A DNA stretch of 64,000 nucleotides, from positions 1,856,126 through 1,920,125 of the forward strand of contig OZ038511.1 of assembly GCA_964036315.1 (NCBI GenBank). Direction: 5' to 3'. Below, in pieces: positions 23,871-37,300 of this stretch. The translations under genes and the position numbers were made by a program. This DNA is from Acanthosepion esculentum (lineage: Eukaryota; Mollusca; Cephalopoda; Sepiida; Sepiidae). The number at the start of each line of letters is the position of its first letter. Positions within the stretch are counted from its first letter, which is position 1. The notes below the pieces were generated by a model. That model made no database searches. It saw only the letters and a program-made list of their open reading frames with translations, and had not been told where the DNA came from.

Positions 23871-24462
23871 TTGTACTAACCATGTCAATTTGATATGTAT
23901 ATTCTTTACAGACACTTTTTTCTACATCTTCAATAGCCAGTAAAAATATTTTTATTAGATTTTGCTGGGTATAAGCTACACATCTTGGCAGGGAATATCT
24001 GTTTGGTAGGTGAAAATGGTTGTCTCCCCTTAATTAAAAATAAAACTTAAGTGACAGCTATTGGATGTCAGAGAGACTGGAACCAGCATCTAGGATGGCA
24101 TGCTCTCACTCCATTAGACTGTCAGATTTTAAAATATTTTATTTCTTTTGAATTTATTCTGCATAAATTTCACCTTTAACATATGAAGGGGTACTGAAAA
24201 GTTCTAAGTCTGACCTATGTCTAATCAAAAATATTCTAACCAAAAATAATGCAAGTTTATTTGAATACAAGAGAAAGATAATGTACTGAAAAAATATGAC
24301 AATGGGTATCACAGTGCAAAAATCATGTAACAAGTTTGACAAGTTCAACTTATATGAAAATCTGAAACAGCAGACAATTTGGAAAACGGTAAATACGATA
24401 TTGGAAAACTTCTAAGAAATTCTGAGTAAGTATGATATTATTCTGAATTAGAGTTTATTTAG
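23871..24462. other. Intron with possible small repeat
   Basis: No gene. The 18-mer at 24188-24205 repeats that at 12695-12712. TTTAG at 24458-24462 abuts the LTR element that follows. Confidence 0.4.
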
Positions 24463-24602
24463 TGTACTACACTTATCTGCACTTGGCATTTTTGTTATGA
24501 TAATTACCTCCCTTACTAGCATTCTTCAGTTGACGAATTGCTTAGTCAGGGAATGTTTCATTAAATAAATCCTTGTTAAGGAATACCAGTCTTGTCAGCT
24601 CA
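24463..24602 (+). repeat. 5' LTR of the miniature gypsy element
   Basis: 140 bp, TG to CA. It contains an AATAAA (24564-24569) inside a 16-nt segment (24555-24570) that is perfectly complementary to 24608-24623, five bases past the LTR end. Confidence 0.9.
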
Positions 24603-24635
24603 TTTCAATTTATTTAATGAAACAAATTCAACAGT
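24603..24635 (+). promoter_or_regulatory. Leader with putative self-priming site
   Basis: Where a tRNA-complementary primer-binding site is expected, atttatttaatgaaac (24608-24623) is the exact reverse complement of LTR bases 24555-24570, extended by one further pair (24554 with 24624). The intervening loop is 37 nt. The gag ATG follows at 24636. Confidence 0.65.
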
Positions 24636-25115
24636 ATGGATAAACATTTGAAACCGGAACGTTTGGACACCTCTCCTAATACACCATCGTCAAGTAAGAA
24701 TTTTAACCACTGGCTTCGAAGCTTCTCACCATTCCTACACAAAATTATTGACCCTAACATCCATACCGACTTAGATAAATTCAATACCCTGATAAATTGT
24801 ATTTCCTCAGATGTATATAAATACATTGTGGAATAGAGTACTTTCAATACTGCCATTAACCATATGAAAGAACTGTACGTAAAACCTACAAGCAAAGTTT
24901 TCAACAAAGATAAATCTATTTTCTCTAAAACATCCATTGATTTTCTCAGCTACAACATATCACGTGGCCTACTTAAACCTGATGCAGAAAGTCTACGACC
25001 ATTAAGAGAACTACCTGTTCCTCAGAACAAAACCTCACTGTCGTACTGTCGCTTGGATTATTCTCTTACTACTCTCAGTGGATACCCAAGTTCTCTGACA
25101 AAATTAGACCCTTAA
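24636..25115 (+). pseudogene. Deleted gag-RT fusion of the miniature gypsy
   Basis: The ATG at 24636 opens MDKHLKPERLDT, then NFNHWLRSFSPF and LINCISSDVYKYIVE before a stop. This parallels the gag start of the element at 51832 (MEKYLKPERLD, WRHWKRSF, LINLVSP). After INHMKELYVKPTSKVF the frame jumps into reverse-transcriptase thumb sequence: FLSYNISRGLLKPDAESLRP, LRELPVPQNKTSL. So gag is joined directly to RT by an internal deletion. The product would not be functional as it stands. Confidence 0.8.
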
Positions 25116-25263
25116 TAACAGCCGATTCATTCCCTCTTGATTCAGAATTGGTAAAAACATTTGAAAATGGCGAACTCCCAGCAGCCATTTCTTACTTGCT
25201 TCGTTATCTATGCCAGGACCAGTTCTTTTGCGTCACCATGTCTGAGCCAATAAGCATGAACCA

Positions 25264-25614
25264 TTGGTTGATGAAGTACAATTACTGGAAGCAAACACAG
25301 GACTTGCCAATGGACATGAATCTACAGTATCTGTAAGTGACTTAGCACCAGCAAAGAATTCATTACAAAGTGGGGAAGCTGTAGATGATAACCTCCAGAA
25401 ATATTTAGATGATTCTACATCCACTAATGAAAACAATTCAGATGAAAAACTTGAAGTAGATAGTAACAATTTACAAACTATCATTAACCCAGAGATTACA
25501 ACTTCTCCAAGTGATCTAAAGACTCCTCCCCATCGTGTAATGTCAAGAAATCCTGAGATACCGAGACAATCCCAATGGGAAATTCATAAGCCAAAGAGAT
25601 ATCAAGAACTATAA
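25264..25614 (+). pseudogene. Pol C-terminal tail of the miniature gypsy
   Basis: A 116-codon frame reads MVDEVQLLEANTGLANGHES, TVSVSDLAP, then an acidic Asn/Ser/Asp-rich stretch and PPHRVMSRNPEIPRQSQW to the stop at 25612-25614. It matches the carboxyl end downstream of the integrase in this gypsy group, including a SVSDLAP box. The upstream bases (25116-25263) carry broken frames of RT and integrase junction sequence. No catalytic domain is present. Confidence 0.7.
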
Positions 25615-25636
25615 ATAAATAAAAAGAAGGGAAGAA

Positions 25637-25776
25637 TGTACTATACTTATCTGCCCTTGGCGTTTTTGTTATGGTAATTACCTCTCTTACTAGCATTCTT
25701 CAGTTGACGAATTGCTTAGTCAGGGAATGTTTCATTAAATAAATACTTGTTAAGGAATACCAGTCTTGTCAGCTCA
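25637..25776 (+). repeat. 3' LTR of the miniature gypsy element
   Basis: 140 bp, six substitutions from the 5' LTR. The AATAAA-bearing segment is unchanged (25729-25744), but no complementary partner follows the LTR here. Confidence 0.9.
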
Positions 25777-25944
25777 CTTAGAAAAGCTAAAAAACATCAG
25801 TGTGATTATTTGAATCATACAACTTTCATATTAATTAATTTTTTGCTGGGTTGCAAGTAAAAAAATTGAATACAAATAAACTTAAATTTATAAACAAACA
25901 CTGTGTAGATATTAGGTTGTTATTAGCATATTCTATTATTTCAG

Positions 25945-26046
25945 GCCTACAAGAAGTGGGAAGCCAAGCAAAATCGGAAAGAAAGAAGCCTTCCAGGACT
26001 TTCCCAATTTACTCATGACCAGTTGTTTTTCCTCAACTTTGCACAA
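25945..26046 (+). CDS. Neprilysin-like M13 peptidase exon (LPGL segment)
   Basis: This 102-bp exon is 34 whole codons between acceptor tttcag and donor gttagt. It encodes AYKKWEAKQNRKERSLPGLS then QFTHDQLFFLNFAQ. LPGL followed by QLFFLNFAQ is a signature run of the M13 catalytic domain, connecting the third zinc-ligand helix to the VWC segment. It directly follows YR of the previous exon in phase 0. The miniature LTR element ends only 168 bp upstream of the acceptor. Confidence 0.95.
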
Positions 26047-26052
26047 GTTAGT

Positions 26053-26084
26053 ATGTATGTGTGTGTGTGTGTGTGTACACACAC

Positions 26085-26126
<42 letters not shown>
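26053..26126. repeat. TG/AC then AT microsatellite
   Basis: A (TG)n tract, a short (AC)n, and an (AT)n tract lie immediately after the splice donor at 26047. Confidence 0.95.
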
Positions 26127-26129
<3 letters not shown>

Positions 26130-27059
26130 CACCAAAAGATTTAAATTAAAAAGTATCTTTGAAATTAAATACCATTTGTAGATCATTTAAAGTTTTGATC
26201 TTTTAGAACAGCTACTGCTATTCAAATCTTTTCAGTGTTTGTAATTTTACATCAACAAAATAAAAAGTCCTTATATTAAAGTTTTTAGCAAATTTATCTA
26301 TCAGGTAAACTGCAAAACATTTTGTTTAAACTAAGAAAATATCATCCAGTGGAGGAAATTATCACTTGCAGTGTAGGACATTATTCTAACATGTATATCT
26401 TATTAAACACAATATTTGCAGTTGATGTAAAACTTATGTATTTTTCTTATTCTGCAATGGAAGACTAAAATCTTTCAAACATAGTTGTCATAAATATAAA
26501 AAGAAACTCAAAGCAGTTTCGGAGAGATTCAGTAAAAAACTTCTGTAAATATTCTCTTTTTAAAATATATCAGCGTTTACACTTACTCTGAAAAAATTCA
26601 GTTATCATATATGCAAGAAGCTAAGCAACTAAATACTGTGATGTTAGAATGAGGAATGCTTGTGAAGATAGAAAAACAATGTTTTTGGACTGATAACTTT
26701 CATATATTGAAGTTAACTATTTTCCGTTTGCTACAATCAGGAATATAGTATATAAACTATTCATATTGGGCTGATCAAATTTGCACAAGGTAAGATTTAT
26801 AGCCCATGCAAACCTGTTTGAACTTATTAACTGACAGAACAAATAAAATTAGTCACTTGATTGTAATGAAATTAACAAAATCTTGGTCTCAGATACAAAA
26901 AAAAAAAAAAAAAAAAAAAAAAATGACTAGAGCCACACTCCTGGCTTTGTCCATAAAAAGGAACATTTTATGCTTGCCTCCTATTCATTGTAATACTCTG
27001 TAATTTAATCATTAATCATTTTTAGCGTGTAATAATAATAGTCATGTTATTTAAAATAG
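26127..27059. other. Intron with a 27-A run
   Basis: AT-rich intron. Bases 26897-26923 are an uninterrupted run of 27 A. The acceptor is aaaatag at 27053-27059. Confidence 0.6.
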
Positions 27060-27136
27060 GTGTGGTGTGGCTCCATGCGTCGCGAAGCAGCCATCAACAG
27101 GATCCAGACAACAACGCACAGTCCAGGCAGGTTCAG
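27060..27136 (+). CDS. Neprilysin-like M13 peptidase exon (VWCG to SPGRFR)
   Basis: This 77-bp exon encodes VWCGSMRREAAINRIQTTTH then SPGRF and two bases of the next arginine codon. VWC is the conserved tryptophan-cysteine pair. HSPG carries the histidine that stabilises the transition state in neprilysin, and the arginine completed across the splice contributes to substrate carboxylate binding in the family. The donor is gtgaga. Confidence 0.94.
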
Positions 27137-27503
27137 GTGAGAAATTTGCTGTTAAAACACATTACAATGAAATTGTAATGAAGCTCCCAGTCAAAGGAGG
27201 AGCAAAATATTAAAATAGTAATTTGCTAAATTTATGTTAATACAATTTAACAGGTAAAGAATATTTAGTATTTTACCATCTGTTACCAAATTTAGATATT
27301 TAATGATTATTATTCTAATTCACAGCTTTTGAACATTTCAACCACAACAGTATAAAACCCAATAAAATTGAACATTGTCAAGCGTCACTAATTTCTGTTC
27401 TTTCGCTTAAGAAAAAAAAAATAAGCCAAGGTAAACAACTGTTTCATTTATGGGAAGAGTTGTTTCCCTTGGCGTAATAAAATGTTGATTGATATTTGGG
27501 GCA

Positions 27504-27535
<32 letters not shown>

Positions 27536-28265
27536 ACGCATTTTAAATGGTGTCTTTTTTTTTCATTTTAAATGGTTTTTGGTTTTATTTCCATAAAAAA
27601 TAATTTAATTTAGTTTTTAGACATTTTTTAACATTGGTATGGTCACTCAGGAAACTTCCATTACAGAAAAAAAAAAAAAAAAAAAAAGAAAAAGAAAAAA
27701 AAGAAAAAAAAAGAAAGATAAATTTAAAAATCTCTTAAAAATCCAATATTTTCCCTGGAGAACAGTTTGAAAATAATTAATACTTAAATTTACTAATTTA
27801 TCTGAATTTTCTTGTTATGAACTGGATTAATTTCAGAACTGCACTAAAAATTACAAGTATTTTTTTTTTTTAATAAAATGTTGATTATAGATTATTTTTC
27901 TGTCAAATCTAGAATAAAATAATGTTTTATCAAATTATCCGAGCACCAACTCTCAACAAATTTTTTTTTAATTTTATTAGATTAATCTTCAGTATGTTCA
28001 TGGTAAAGTAGAAGCAGTGTTTTTTTGTTTGCATTATTAAAAGTGTGCATGCATTTTGGTGATACTTAACAAGTTCAAATTTTCAAAAAATAAGTTTTGC
28101 TTAAAATTTTCTCATGATTCTGAACAATATTTTTTTTATTATATATGAATTTAAAAGGGATGTGTCTAATCTGGAGAAAATATAGGAATTAATAACCAAA
28201 TGATTGATTCTCGGTGCATGTAACAACATCAGTATGAAAACATTAACATTATTTTCTGTTTAATT

Positions 28266-28329
<64 letters not shown>

Positions 28330-29024
28330 ACATTAAAGTAGGTAAAGAATGAATTTGTAATAGAAGAGGAAACAGTGAGTGAAAGGATAGGAAGAATCCA
28401 AAAATTAGTGTAGACAATGATGTGAGAAGTAGTAACATTAAAAATGAAGAGGAGGAGGAATAAAAGAAAATGGGAGAGTTGATAATGAAGTAGAATTAAA
28501 AGAATGGAAAAGATTAAGTGATATAGAGAGAAGACTGATTTGATTTTTATGGGTTATCAACAGTTTGTGAGTTATTTAAAGCCAAAAACATATTTCAAAT
28601 ACTTGGTGTTTGCTTACAGTATATGGTGTTCTGATAGGTATTAACAGAGTTCAACATTGCTTAAGTTTGGTGATCAAACAAAAGCTGTTGTGTTCAATGA
28701 TATCTGACTGTCAGCTGATAGAAGAAGGAGGAAAGATAATAAATTCAGTGAAAGAAAAGAAGAGTGGAATATATATATTTTCAGAGTAGTTGGTTTGTGA
28801 ATGTAAAGGCATGAATAGGAGTGCTAATTGCTGTTTTTTGTATAAAAAATGATTAAGTAATAATGAAAATAATCCTACAAAATAAGAAAACATCAATATT
28901 TTAAAATCACAGAAATGCAATTTTATTTTTTGGAGGCTATGATCATTTAAAGCTTTGAATAATCAATATTAAAATTGACCTCTGAATCTTCTCCCTTTTC
29001 ATGGATTTTTTTTTCTTTTTTCAG
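27137..29024. other. Last intron, microsatellites only
   Basis: No gene. It contains (AC)n at 27504-27531, an A-rich tract at about 27666-27719, and (TA)27 at 28271-28324. The acceptor is ttttttcag at 29016-29024. Confidence 0.6.
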
Positions 29025-29124
29025 GGTCATTGGTACTCTACAGAATTCATATGAATTTGCAAAAGTTTTTAATTGTAAGCCAGGAACTTACATGAATCCT
29101 GTGAAGAAATGTGTTGTGTGGTAG
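29025..29124 (+). CDS. Neprilysin-like M13 peptidase, terminal exon
   Basis: The first base completes the arginine codon. The exon then encodes [32 protein letters not shown] and the stop TAG (29122-29124). IGTLQNS, the F(N/H)C cysteine, MNP and a final CxxW are the invariant carboxyl end of M13 peptidases, and the last Cys pairs in a disulphide near the active site. Nothing is truncated. Joined to the five upstream exons (544 bp, 180 codons plus stop), it gives an unbroken C-terminal catalytic domain. The N-terminal part is outside the window. Confidence 0.95.
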
Positions 29125-31348
29125 TGGATAAAAATGCCACTGGCTTGGGTTTTTGGCAGAGTCACAATTTAGTTTTTTGTTCTAATAATACCTTTTTATG
29201 AAAGATACACTTCCTGTTTTTGTATTGCCAGTATAAAGTTATGTGCAAAAAGATAGCAACACTCAGATATTAAAGAAATGTGGGAGGTGGCTAAATAAAA
29301 AGGTTTTCCTATTGAAACAAGTAATATTACTAAAGAAATTAATATACAAAAAAAAAATGTTCAGATATTTTATTTTAAGGTAAATGCCTTTATAATATTC
29401 ATTTGAAAATAGTATCTATTATTATTATTATGAATCTTTGATATATTATGAAATATAGATATGCCTTGAATTAATCATAATATACTCCTTAAACAAATAT
29501 ATATCACAGCTGAATTATACAAATCCTGTAAAAATGATTTAGAAAAAAATGTTTTCAGTGTAACTCAAATTTTGAGAGCTTTATATGAAAATTCTCTATA
29601 TTTATTAGAAATAGAATAAAATATTTAACTATCAATAGTTAAGGAATCCTAGCTGTAAGATATGTACTGAAAATCATCTAATAAAACTAAGTAATTCTGG
29701 CATACTTTTTTCTATTAAAAGCATTGTATATTTCTTCTGCTGTTTTAATGAATTATCTATAAAAGTAATTAAGTTTTCTAATTTTAAAAGTAAATAGCAG
29801 ATTTGTTTGAATTTTATATACTCTGCTAAAACCTGGAAAAACAATTTTCTATAATTGAAGAAAAATATTAAAAGCCACTGTTAAAATTTGATAGACAAAA
29901 ACAGCTTCTGAATATTTTGTTTTCTTAAAGAAAAAGTCAATACCTACACATGTAGTACACCTAACTGCAATCAGGATGATAGAGTCAAATAAGTAGAAAT
30001 GACAACTGTAATTGTGAATTACATGTCATTGTTTTAAGATATTTTATCAACCATCAAAAAAATATCAGCAGCTTTATATATAAATTCTATTTTTTATCAT
30101 TCATCAACAATTAAAAAGCAACTAAGAATTGTTTTAATTATAAGAAGATTGTTAAATATTTTCAAAATCTAATTTAATCTGATTTCACAATGAAGTCGTT
30201 AAATGATATACAACATTTTATGCAAGAAAGCATCAATAATATTGTTTCCTTATTTCCTATGAACTCATGAAGTCTATGAATGCTGAGAAATTGTAAATTA
30301 AGCAAAATATGATCACCTTGTTATTTATTATCAGTAAAAGGCTTTATCCTATAAATTAATAACTGAACATTTCAATAATCATGTTACAGTAATCATATTG
30401 TGCTTTGTAACATAAAATACCTGGAGTGCATAAATGCATCACAACTATTGTTGAGAGAGTCAACAGTTGAATATGTTTGCCACATTACATTACAGAAATT
30501 AAATTTGAATGTAGAAAAATCCAGAAAAAAATGTCTCCTATAATGATAGGAGAACCTATTAAAAACAAGAAAATACATAACTGTTTGAATAATATTTTGA
30601 TATTGTAAATAAAAAAATTAAAAAAATTTTTTGACTAACTTTATCACAAGTAGATTGTAATGAGAGTCATAAAATTTGAATTTTCAGTTTATTTCTTTTA
30701 ATTCATTAGTTAGATGATTTATTAAGTTTATTTTATTTCATTATGTATTGAAAAAAGTGAAAACAAGATGAGTTGACAAGTTCAAGGACACTTCCTGGAT
30801 CTTAATGATTCCTCATCTCAGAAATGCAAGTATTTTATTTTACCTCCAAGTAAAACAAACAGAAATTATATATATAATAAAACAATAAAATAAAACTTGA
30901 TATTTCTCTGCCCACCCTGCCAATAGCATACCTGTATTGGCGGATTCTGCCTTGATGGCTCTGGAAGTTTGTGATAAACAGACAAAATAAAAAAAAAATC
31001 ATATGAACCTTTAGAAAAACCTACATTCTGTGTGTTGCATGTCTGTTGCCTAAATTGATAAGTCATTCAGTCTTCACATACCTCCTCTCTTCAAGCATTG
31101 GTTTGATTGTTATTTTATACAGGCTTCATGTGAATGTAACAAGAGGAGGGTGTTTAAACAACCAAAAAAGCAAAGTTTTCAGCTATTTTGATGAATATTG
31201 AGTAACCAAGATATAAAAAGTAAGTTGCTAGCCCAAAGAAAAGTTAATGCAATTTTTTGAACATATGAGTATTTAATCATGTGCGTATGCCTGAATTTGT
31301 GCATATATTAAATTATATACATATCTATTAACATTTATACATGCATCT

Positions 31349-31407
<59 letters not shown>

Positions 31408-34102
31408 TTACACACACACAACTTTTTCATCATTTTGAATGGTTTTAAAATAAATTGAAATTTACAAAAATGACAAAGTTCAAAAATAATTTCATCTCAT
31501 AAAATTATCCAACTTTTAAAATCAATTTTATTAAATTGATTTAATTAAAAATGTATCACTTCTAGAATAAAGAAAATACACAAATATCTACCGCCAATAA
31601 TGCTTTATTATTCCACCATCAATAAATATTTCAAATTTTTCAATGGAAGTGTTATTTTGGAGATCTTATAAGAAATTAATAAATAATATACTTTATTCCC
31701 AATTTATCTAATGTTTAATGCAATGGAAAAGTGTATAATTGAATATGTTCAGATTTAATGGAGAAATTAATAAATTTCTTATTTCATATCAGTGAGTTTG
31801 GTTTTAAGGTTTAGCTCTCCTGGTACAGTTTTTCTTTAAATAATATAAGTAACTTCATAATCTATTTTGAATTAATTCTTAGATAATATTAGTTTCAAGT
31901 GGCTCACCTGGAATTATTTTCTGTAAAATAGTCATGTTAGTTTTTAGTTTTACTGAAGTATGTGGAATAGAAAGTAAAGTATAAATTATATTCTTTCTTT
32001 TACATTATTCTTTTATTACATAATATTAAATATAGAATTATTTAAAAGCAGAAACAAAATGAGAGCTATCTGCAAAAACCTTATTAAATTCATTTTATGT
32101 TTATATGTAGATAAGAGAATTCCAAATTAGTTTTATTGCACATTTCATTTGCTTTCATAAAGATATTCAATTAATATATCTGAACAGTTGATCAAATTTT
32201 TTAAATTTAGAAATTATTTGCTGATTACTTATTCTATTAGATTAGCATTGCCATTAAACAACACTGTACCACTTAAATTCACTGCTTTTAGTATAACATG
32301 GCTTTGTGCTCTAATAACAAGCAAAAAAAAATTAAATATCGGAAATACTTGTATTTTAAATATTTACAGAACTGATCTCTTATAGTATAAGAATATTTAG
32401 CACTTATATATATATATATATATATATATATTCATAGGATTTCTAAATATAAAATTCTACATATAAATATTACTCTTCACAATCAACTTTTATTGGATCA
32501 GATATAGATTACAAAGTCATTTTTATTTAATGTATTGGATTGGATTGGATTTAAATTTAGATATATTAACAAAATGCTCACTCACCAAATTCCTTCTTAA
32601 TACAATTGTCAATGTCATTTAAAATTGGTGTACTATGTTAAAGCTGGTATTTATTTTTACTGAGACATTTTTATTCGAATATGGTTAAAAAAGAAAGAAA
32701 ATGGCTCTTTATTCCTACACAAATCAATTGCTGATATAACAGATTTTCATTTAACATGGAACAAAAATGACATTTGCTTAAAACATTCAATGAAAGCATG
32801 GGCACTTTGACATAATGTAACGATTAGTAAACTTGTCTCAGATCAATTACAAGTAAGTAGTGAGTTTGAACTTCATGCCATTAGTAAATTGCCATATTCA
32901 ATGAAAACATAAAAAGAGAGAATATATTAGAAATTGAATTGAAAACAAGTTTCATTCAAAATAAAAATAATTCCATATATGTGTGAAAATGAGTTTATTA
33001 TTTGGGTCAAATGCAAATGAAAAAACAACCCTTTCTGGCTATAATATATCAGTGGTACAAAAATGTAGAGTATAGATAGTTTTGTATAGATGCAACATAG
33101 TTGTAATGAAAAGATTTTTTGTTATATCTGGGGGTGATCATATCTACCTGAAAAAAAATAAATAATGCTATAAAAGTTAATTTTACATTAGAAAAGCAAT
33201 TCGATTTTTTGCTGCTTTTTGTTACTGAGCTAAATGCAAATACATATTTTACATTGTGTCAGTGTTTTCTAGACGCCTAAATGGGAAATTCCATTAGGTT
33301 GAAGTGGAAATCTTACGTAAACTATTATTCAAGTGATTATCTGCATGGTTTCTTTGCATCCCTATAAAGATTATAGTTCGCTTGATATGCAGTCCTTATA
33401 TTGCAAGAAATTTTTATCATTAACTAGAGAAAGATATTTCACTATAATTCTTTATTGATGATTAAATTATTGTAAGGCTAAAGTAGAATACAGCTGCATA
33501 TTTCCTTCATTACTGTTTTTATAATTTTAAAATCAGAATGAAATCTAAATATGAGTTTATTATAGCTTGGAAATTCCATTAAAAATGATCCCTTTTTGCC
33601 TTTTTATAAGATGCTGTTGTCAGGAAATTGTATGCAAGATTGCAATATTTTATTTTACCTTATGTAAATTTTCCGTCCTCAACTCTGTAGGAGTTGCCAA
33701 TTTACCACTGATTATACCTTTGCTCTGTACAAAATTTTTGGAAAGGCTTTAGACATAATTTTCATTATTTCATATTTGTATGCTTCATTCACAATTGTTT
33801 GTGACACCCCTAATACTGCAGTTAACATATTTCTAAAATTAAGATGATGGCTTTTGTTTTTTAATTTTTTTTTTTTAAGTACTTACACTTTAATTTCATT
33901 GACAGCTGATAGACTCATTTTCTTTTTCTTCCTCAGACCATCTGATTTTCATTATAATCAGGTTTTCCTTTCTTTAAATAAAGGAAAAAAAACTCTTGGT
34001 AATACAAATACACCAATTTTATAATAATCATAACTGTATGCAATGGTATTTTATTTTTATGGAATATTTATTTTATAGAATTATATACCGAGTATTAATA
34101 GA

Positions 34103-34148
<46 letters not shown>

Positions 34149-34330
34149 TGGATATTTGCATGCAAACTTTAGGTCATGGCCTGAAGATCATGTTTAAGCA
34201 TGAGACTGTCACCACTTAGTATTAACCCAAGTGTCCACTTATATATTTACATATGATCTATCTCTTAGATTGACCACTTTTGCTCATAAATATAGTATAC
34301 TTTAAGACATACATACATCTCTTTCTCTCT

Positions 34331-34393
<63 letters not shown>

Positions 34394-37300
34394 ATTTTAG
34401 TATGAAAAATGAGCAAAATATGAGCTAAAAATTATTTAACAGTGATGATGAAGGGAACCATTAAAAGCTTTTCATAATACAAATATTTTATAAGTAGATT
34501 CCAAAGAATATGAATTAAAATGGAACTTGAATAGATTTATTAATCAAGCAAAACATGCTTAGAATTTACCAATAGATATTTCATTTTCTTTATATATCTT
34601 GGAATAATTTAAAGCATTATTATGAATAGAACTTTTATAATTTTATATTCATTAAGTAATGAACAAATGAGATTTATATTTTGTGGTATCACTTTTTGCC
34701 TGTGATGTCTTTTCGTTTTATTTTTCAATTTCATATCAAAAATTGTTCTTTTCTATGACTAGAATAAGGATTGAAATCTCTAAAGTAATGGATAAAAATT
34801 AAACCAGTTTTAAACTATTGCCTTATTCTGAAATGAGTAAAATATACAGAGACCCACACACATATCTATATGAGAATATTAATTTTTATTGCATATACAA
34901 ACACTGAAGCACAGTGTACTAAAATATTCAGAAAACTATTCTAGGACATATGCAATGGTTGTATTTTAAAATATTTTTGAATAGCATGTTTATAAGCATT
35001 CATCAATAAGGAATGCTTTTCTCCAAGTGTATTAGGAATATAACTGCCATGAAAATAACAGTTATCACAAAACAATATAGTCAAATTGAATAATAACAGG
35101 ATACTTGATTTAAGAACTCAAATTGACAATTTTGTATCATTTACCATTATATGTATACACTAGTCAAGATGAAAACAATCAAATATATGAATAATCAAAG
35201 TCAGTTGATTGTAAATATATAAAAAATTGAGTCATCAAAGTAGATATAATCCATAAAAGCCAAAATGTTGCACTGAACAAATTCACTTATTAAAGGCTTG
35301 TGAAAAGCAACATCAATGAAAAGAGCCTGTAGAAATAATATTAATGACTAAAAACAAAATTGATATTTTTTTTTTAAACATTCAACTTAATTCAGTTATG
35401 AATTTAGAAAGAGAAAAATTATTCCAGATTTTCTCATAAAAAGAATTAACATATCAATATGTATAGAGCTGAGTGCTATTAACTATTATTAATATGAGTT
35501 AATTTAGATACTTTCACTATTTGGCATGCTAGACTGATGTGCCTCTTATGCTTAAAAAATTAACTTTATCTTATTTAATAAAATTTTATTCAGTTCATCT
35601 CAACTAGTAAACCCTCACTTCATTCATTAAAGTATTTCCTCTGTACAATGTTTTTCCTTATTGTAAATTTGAATACAATTATTTTTAATTTCACTTAGTT
35701 TATGCAATTTTTTTTATTTGATCAACAGTTACATTTAAATCTCAACTTATTTGTACTTTCTCAGAGTTTTCCCTTATTTTAATAAATCAACTCAACCTGA
35801 TATTTGACTTTTCTGCTTTGTTTACAAGACAAAAATTATGATTTTAAATAGCAATTATTAAATTTCCTGTTCACTAAAGTTTTATTATATCCACATCAGC
35901 CCAAACTCACCTTTCCATAGAGACGTAATTATATAATTTCAAACTTTTTGCAGTACAGTTTAATTTCACATCTGAGTTTTTATAAAAAAGATTCTTATTT
36001 CTTACTCAGCAACCAGTTTTTGTAAAACCTTCCATTTGATAAAATAACAATATCAAAACTTTCCATATTGTGCTGCACATAATTTTTGAATTGGTCAGAA
36101 CTCACAAATGCCAAATAGCTGAAAATATTTCTGATTCTGTGTCTATTGTAACCTGATTATCATTTTATATTTTTGTATGATAATAATGTCTTTAATGACT
36201 GTTTAATACCTCAACTCCCACCCATTTTTTTAAAAATCATTGTCTGCTTCTTTGTCATTTATTTTTAAAATTGCTTAGTACAAAAAACAAACAAGAAAAA
36301 TAAGTCCACAAACATTTATGCTGAACAAAACTATCCTTACAAGTTTTAAGGAAGAATATTATATATTTCGCGCAGCATCGTGAGCCACAAGAAAAATTAT
36401 ACACTTGGATCTGCAACGGTTGTGAAACAAAATCTACGAGCCACAAATTCCAAGGCTAAAATTCGGTTCATAATGATTTTACTTCAAACTGAAATGTTGG
36501 TTAGAATACAAATAAGAGTTGCAACTATTTTTTTCAAATATCTAATTTTTCTCAATTGTATAACTTACAAGAAGGTATATTGTTATTGTATGTAAATCAA
36601 ATTGAACATTTGGTTAAAAGAAAATATACTGCTTTTAAAAGTTAACATGTTTTATTCCAAGGATATAATTTGTTTATTTTCAGTGTTGTAGATACATGAT
36701 GAATACTGTCAATGTGTGCTTGTATAATTTTGTGATCTGAACTTGAAATAAATATGCTTGGAAACTGTCAATACTTTGCTTTAAATTTTGTTAGATTACC
36801 AGTACAAAAGTAACACCAAAACAATACCTGTTCGATACTAGTTGTTTTCCTTAATATTCCTCATTGAATTTGTAGATGCATGTTATAGGGTGAGAAGTGT
36901 AGTAAATGATAATCCGATTCTGTTACAATATATTTTTAGGTTTTGTTTATTTATAAGATTACATAACTTTACATAATTATAATTTTTACATTTCATGCAA
37001 ATTATCAAAACTGATCAATCCTTTAGTTTTTACAATCTGTCAAGTATCTTTTAGAAAATTTAAATTTGTAATTGAAATACAAATTCCAAAAGAAGTCATT
37101 AGCATACTAAGATTTTTATTAACATTTCAAGTGCCATTTGCAATGCCCTGATAATCTAAGGAGACTTATCGCAATTTTATCAAAGTCGTTCACATTTAAT
37201 TTTTTTTTTTTAATCATTTCACCCAAAGCAAGGTGATAATGCAACTAAGACACAAAGGATTACTGGGATTGAAAAAGAATAAGAAAACTTTAGTGAAGAT

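Larger units (their letters stand above)
24463..25776 (+). mobile_element. Miniature Ty3/gypsy LTR retrotransposon (TRIM-like), structurally complete
   Basis: The 1314-bp element has two 140-bp LTRs (24463-24602, 25637-25776), both TGTACTA to AGCTCA. They differ at six positions by direct comparison (4.3%). A purine tract aaaaagaagggaagaa (25621-25636) lies against the 3' LTR. Flanks are tttag (24458-24462) and cttag (25777-25781), a 5-bp target duplication with one change. The interior keeps a gag start, a short RT piece and a pol carboxyl tail. Protease, the RT palm, RNase H and integrase core are gone, so mobility would need proteins from a relative. It lies in sense direction in the host intron before exon 25945. 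Confidence 0.9.

Noticed and set aside
28229..28438. Minus-strand frame with a Tyr-Ile repeat
   Set aside because: The repeat is the translated (TA)27 microsatellite.
36380..36595. 71-codon plus frame as a small gene
   Set aside because: No domain, poor start context and AT-rich composition; expected by chance at this length.
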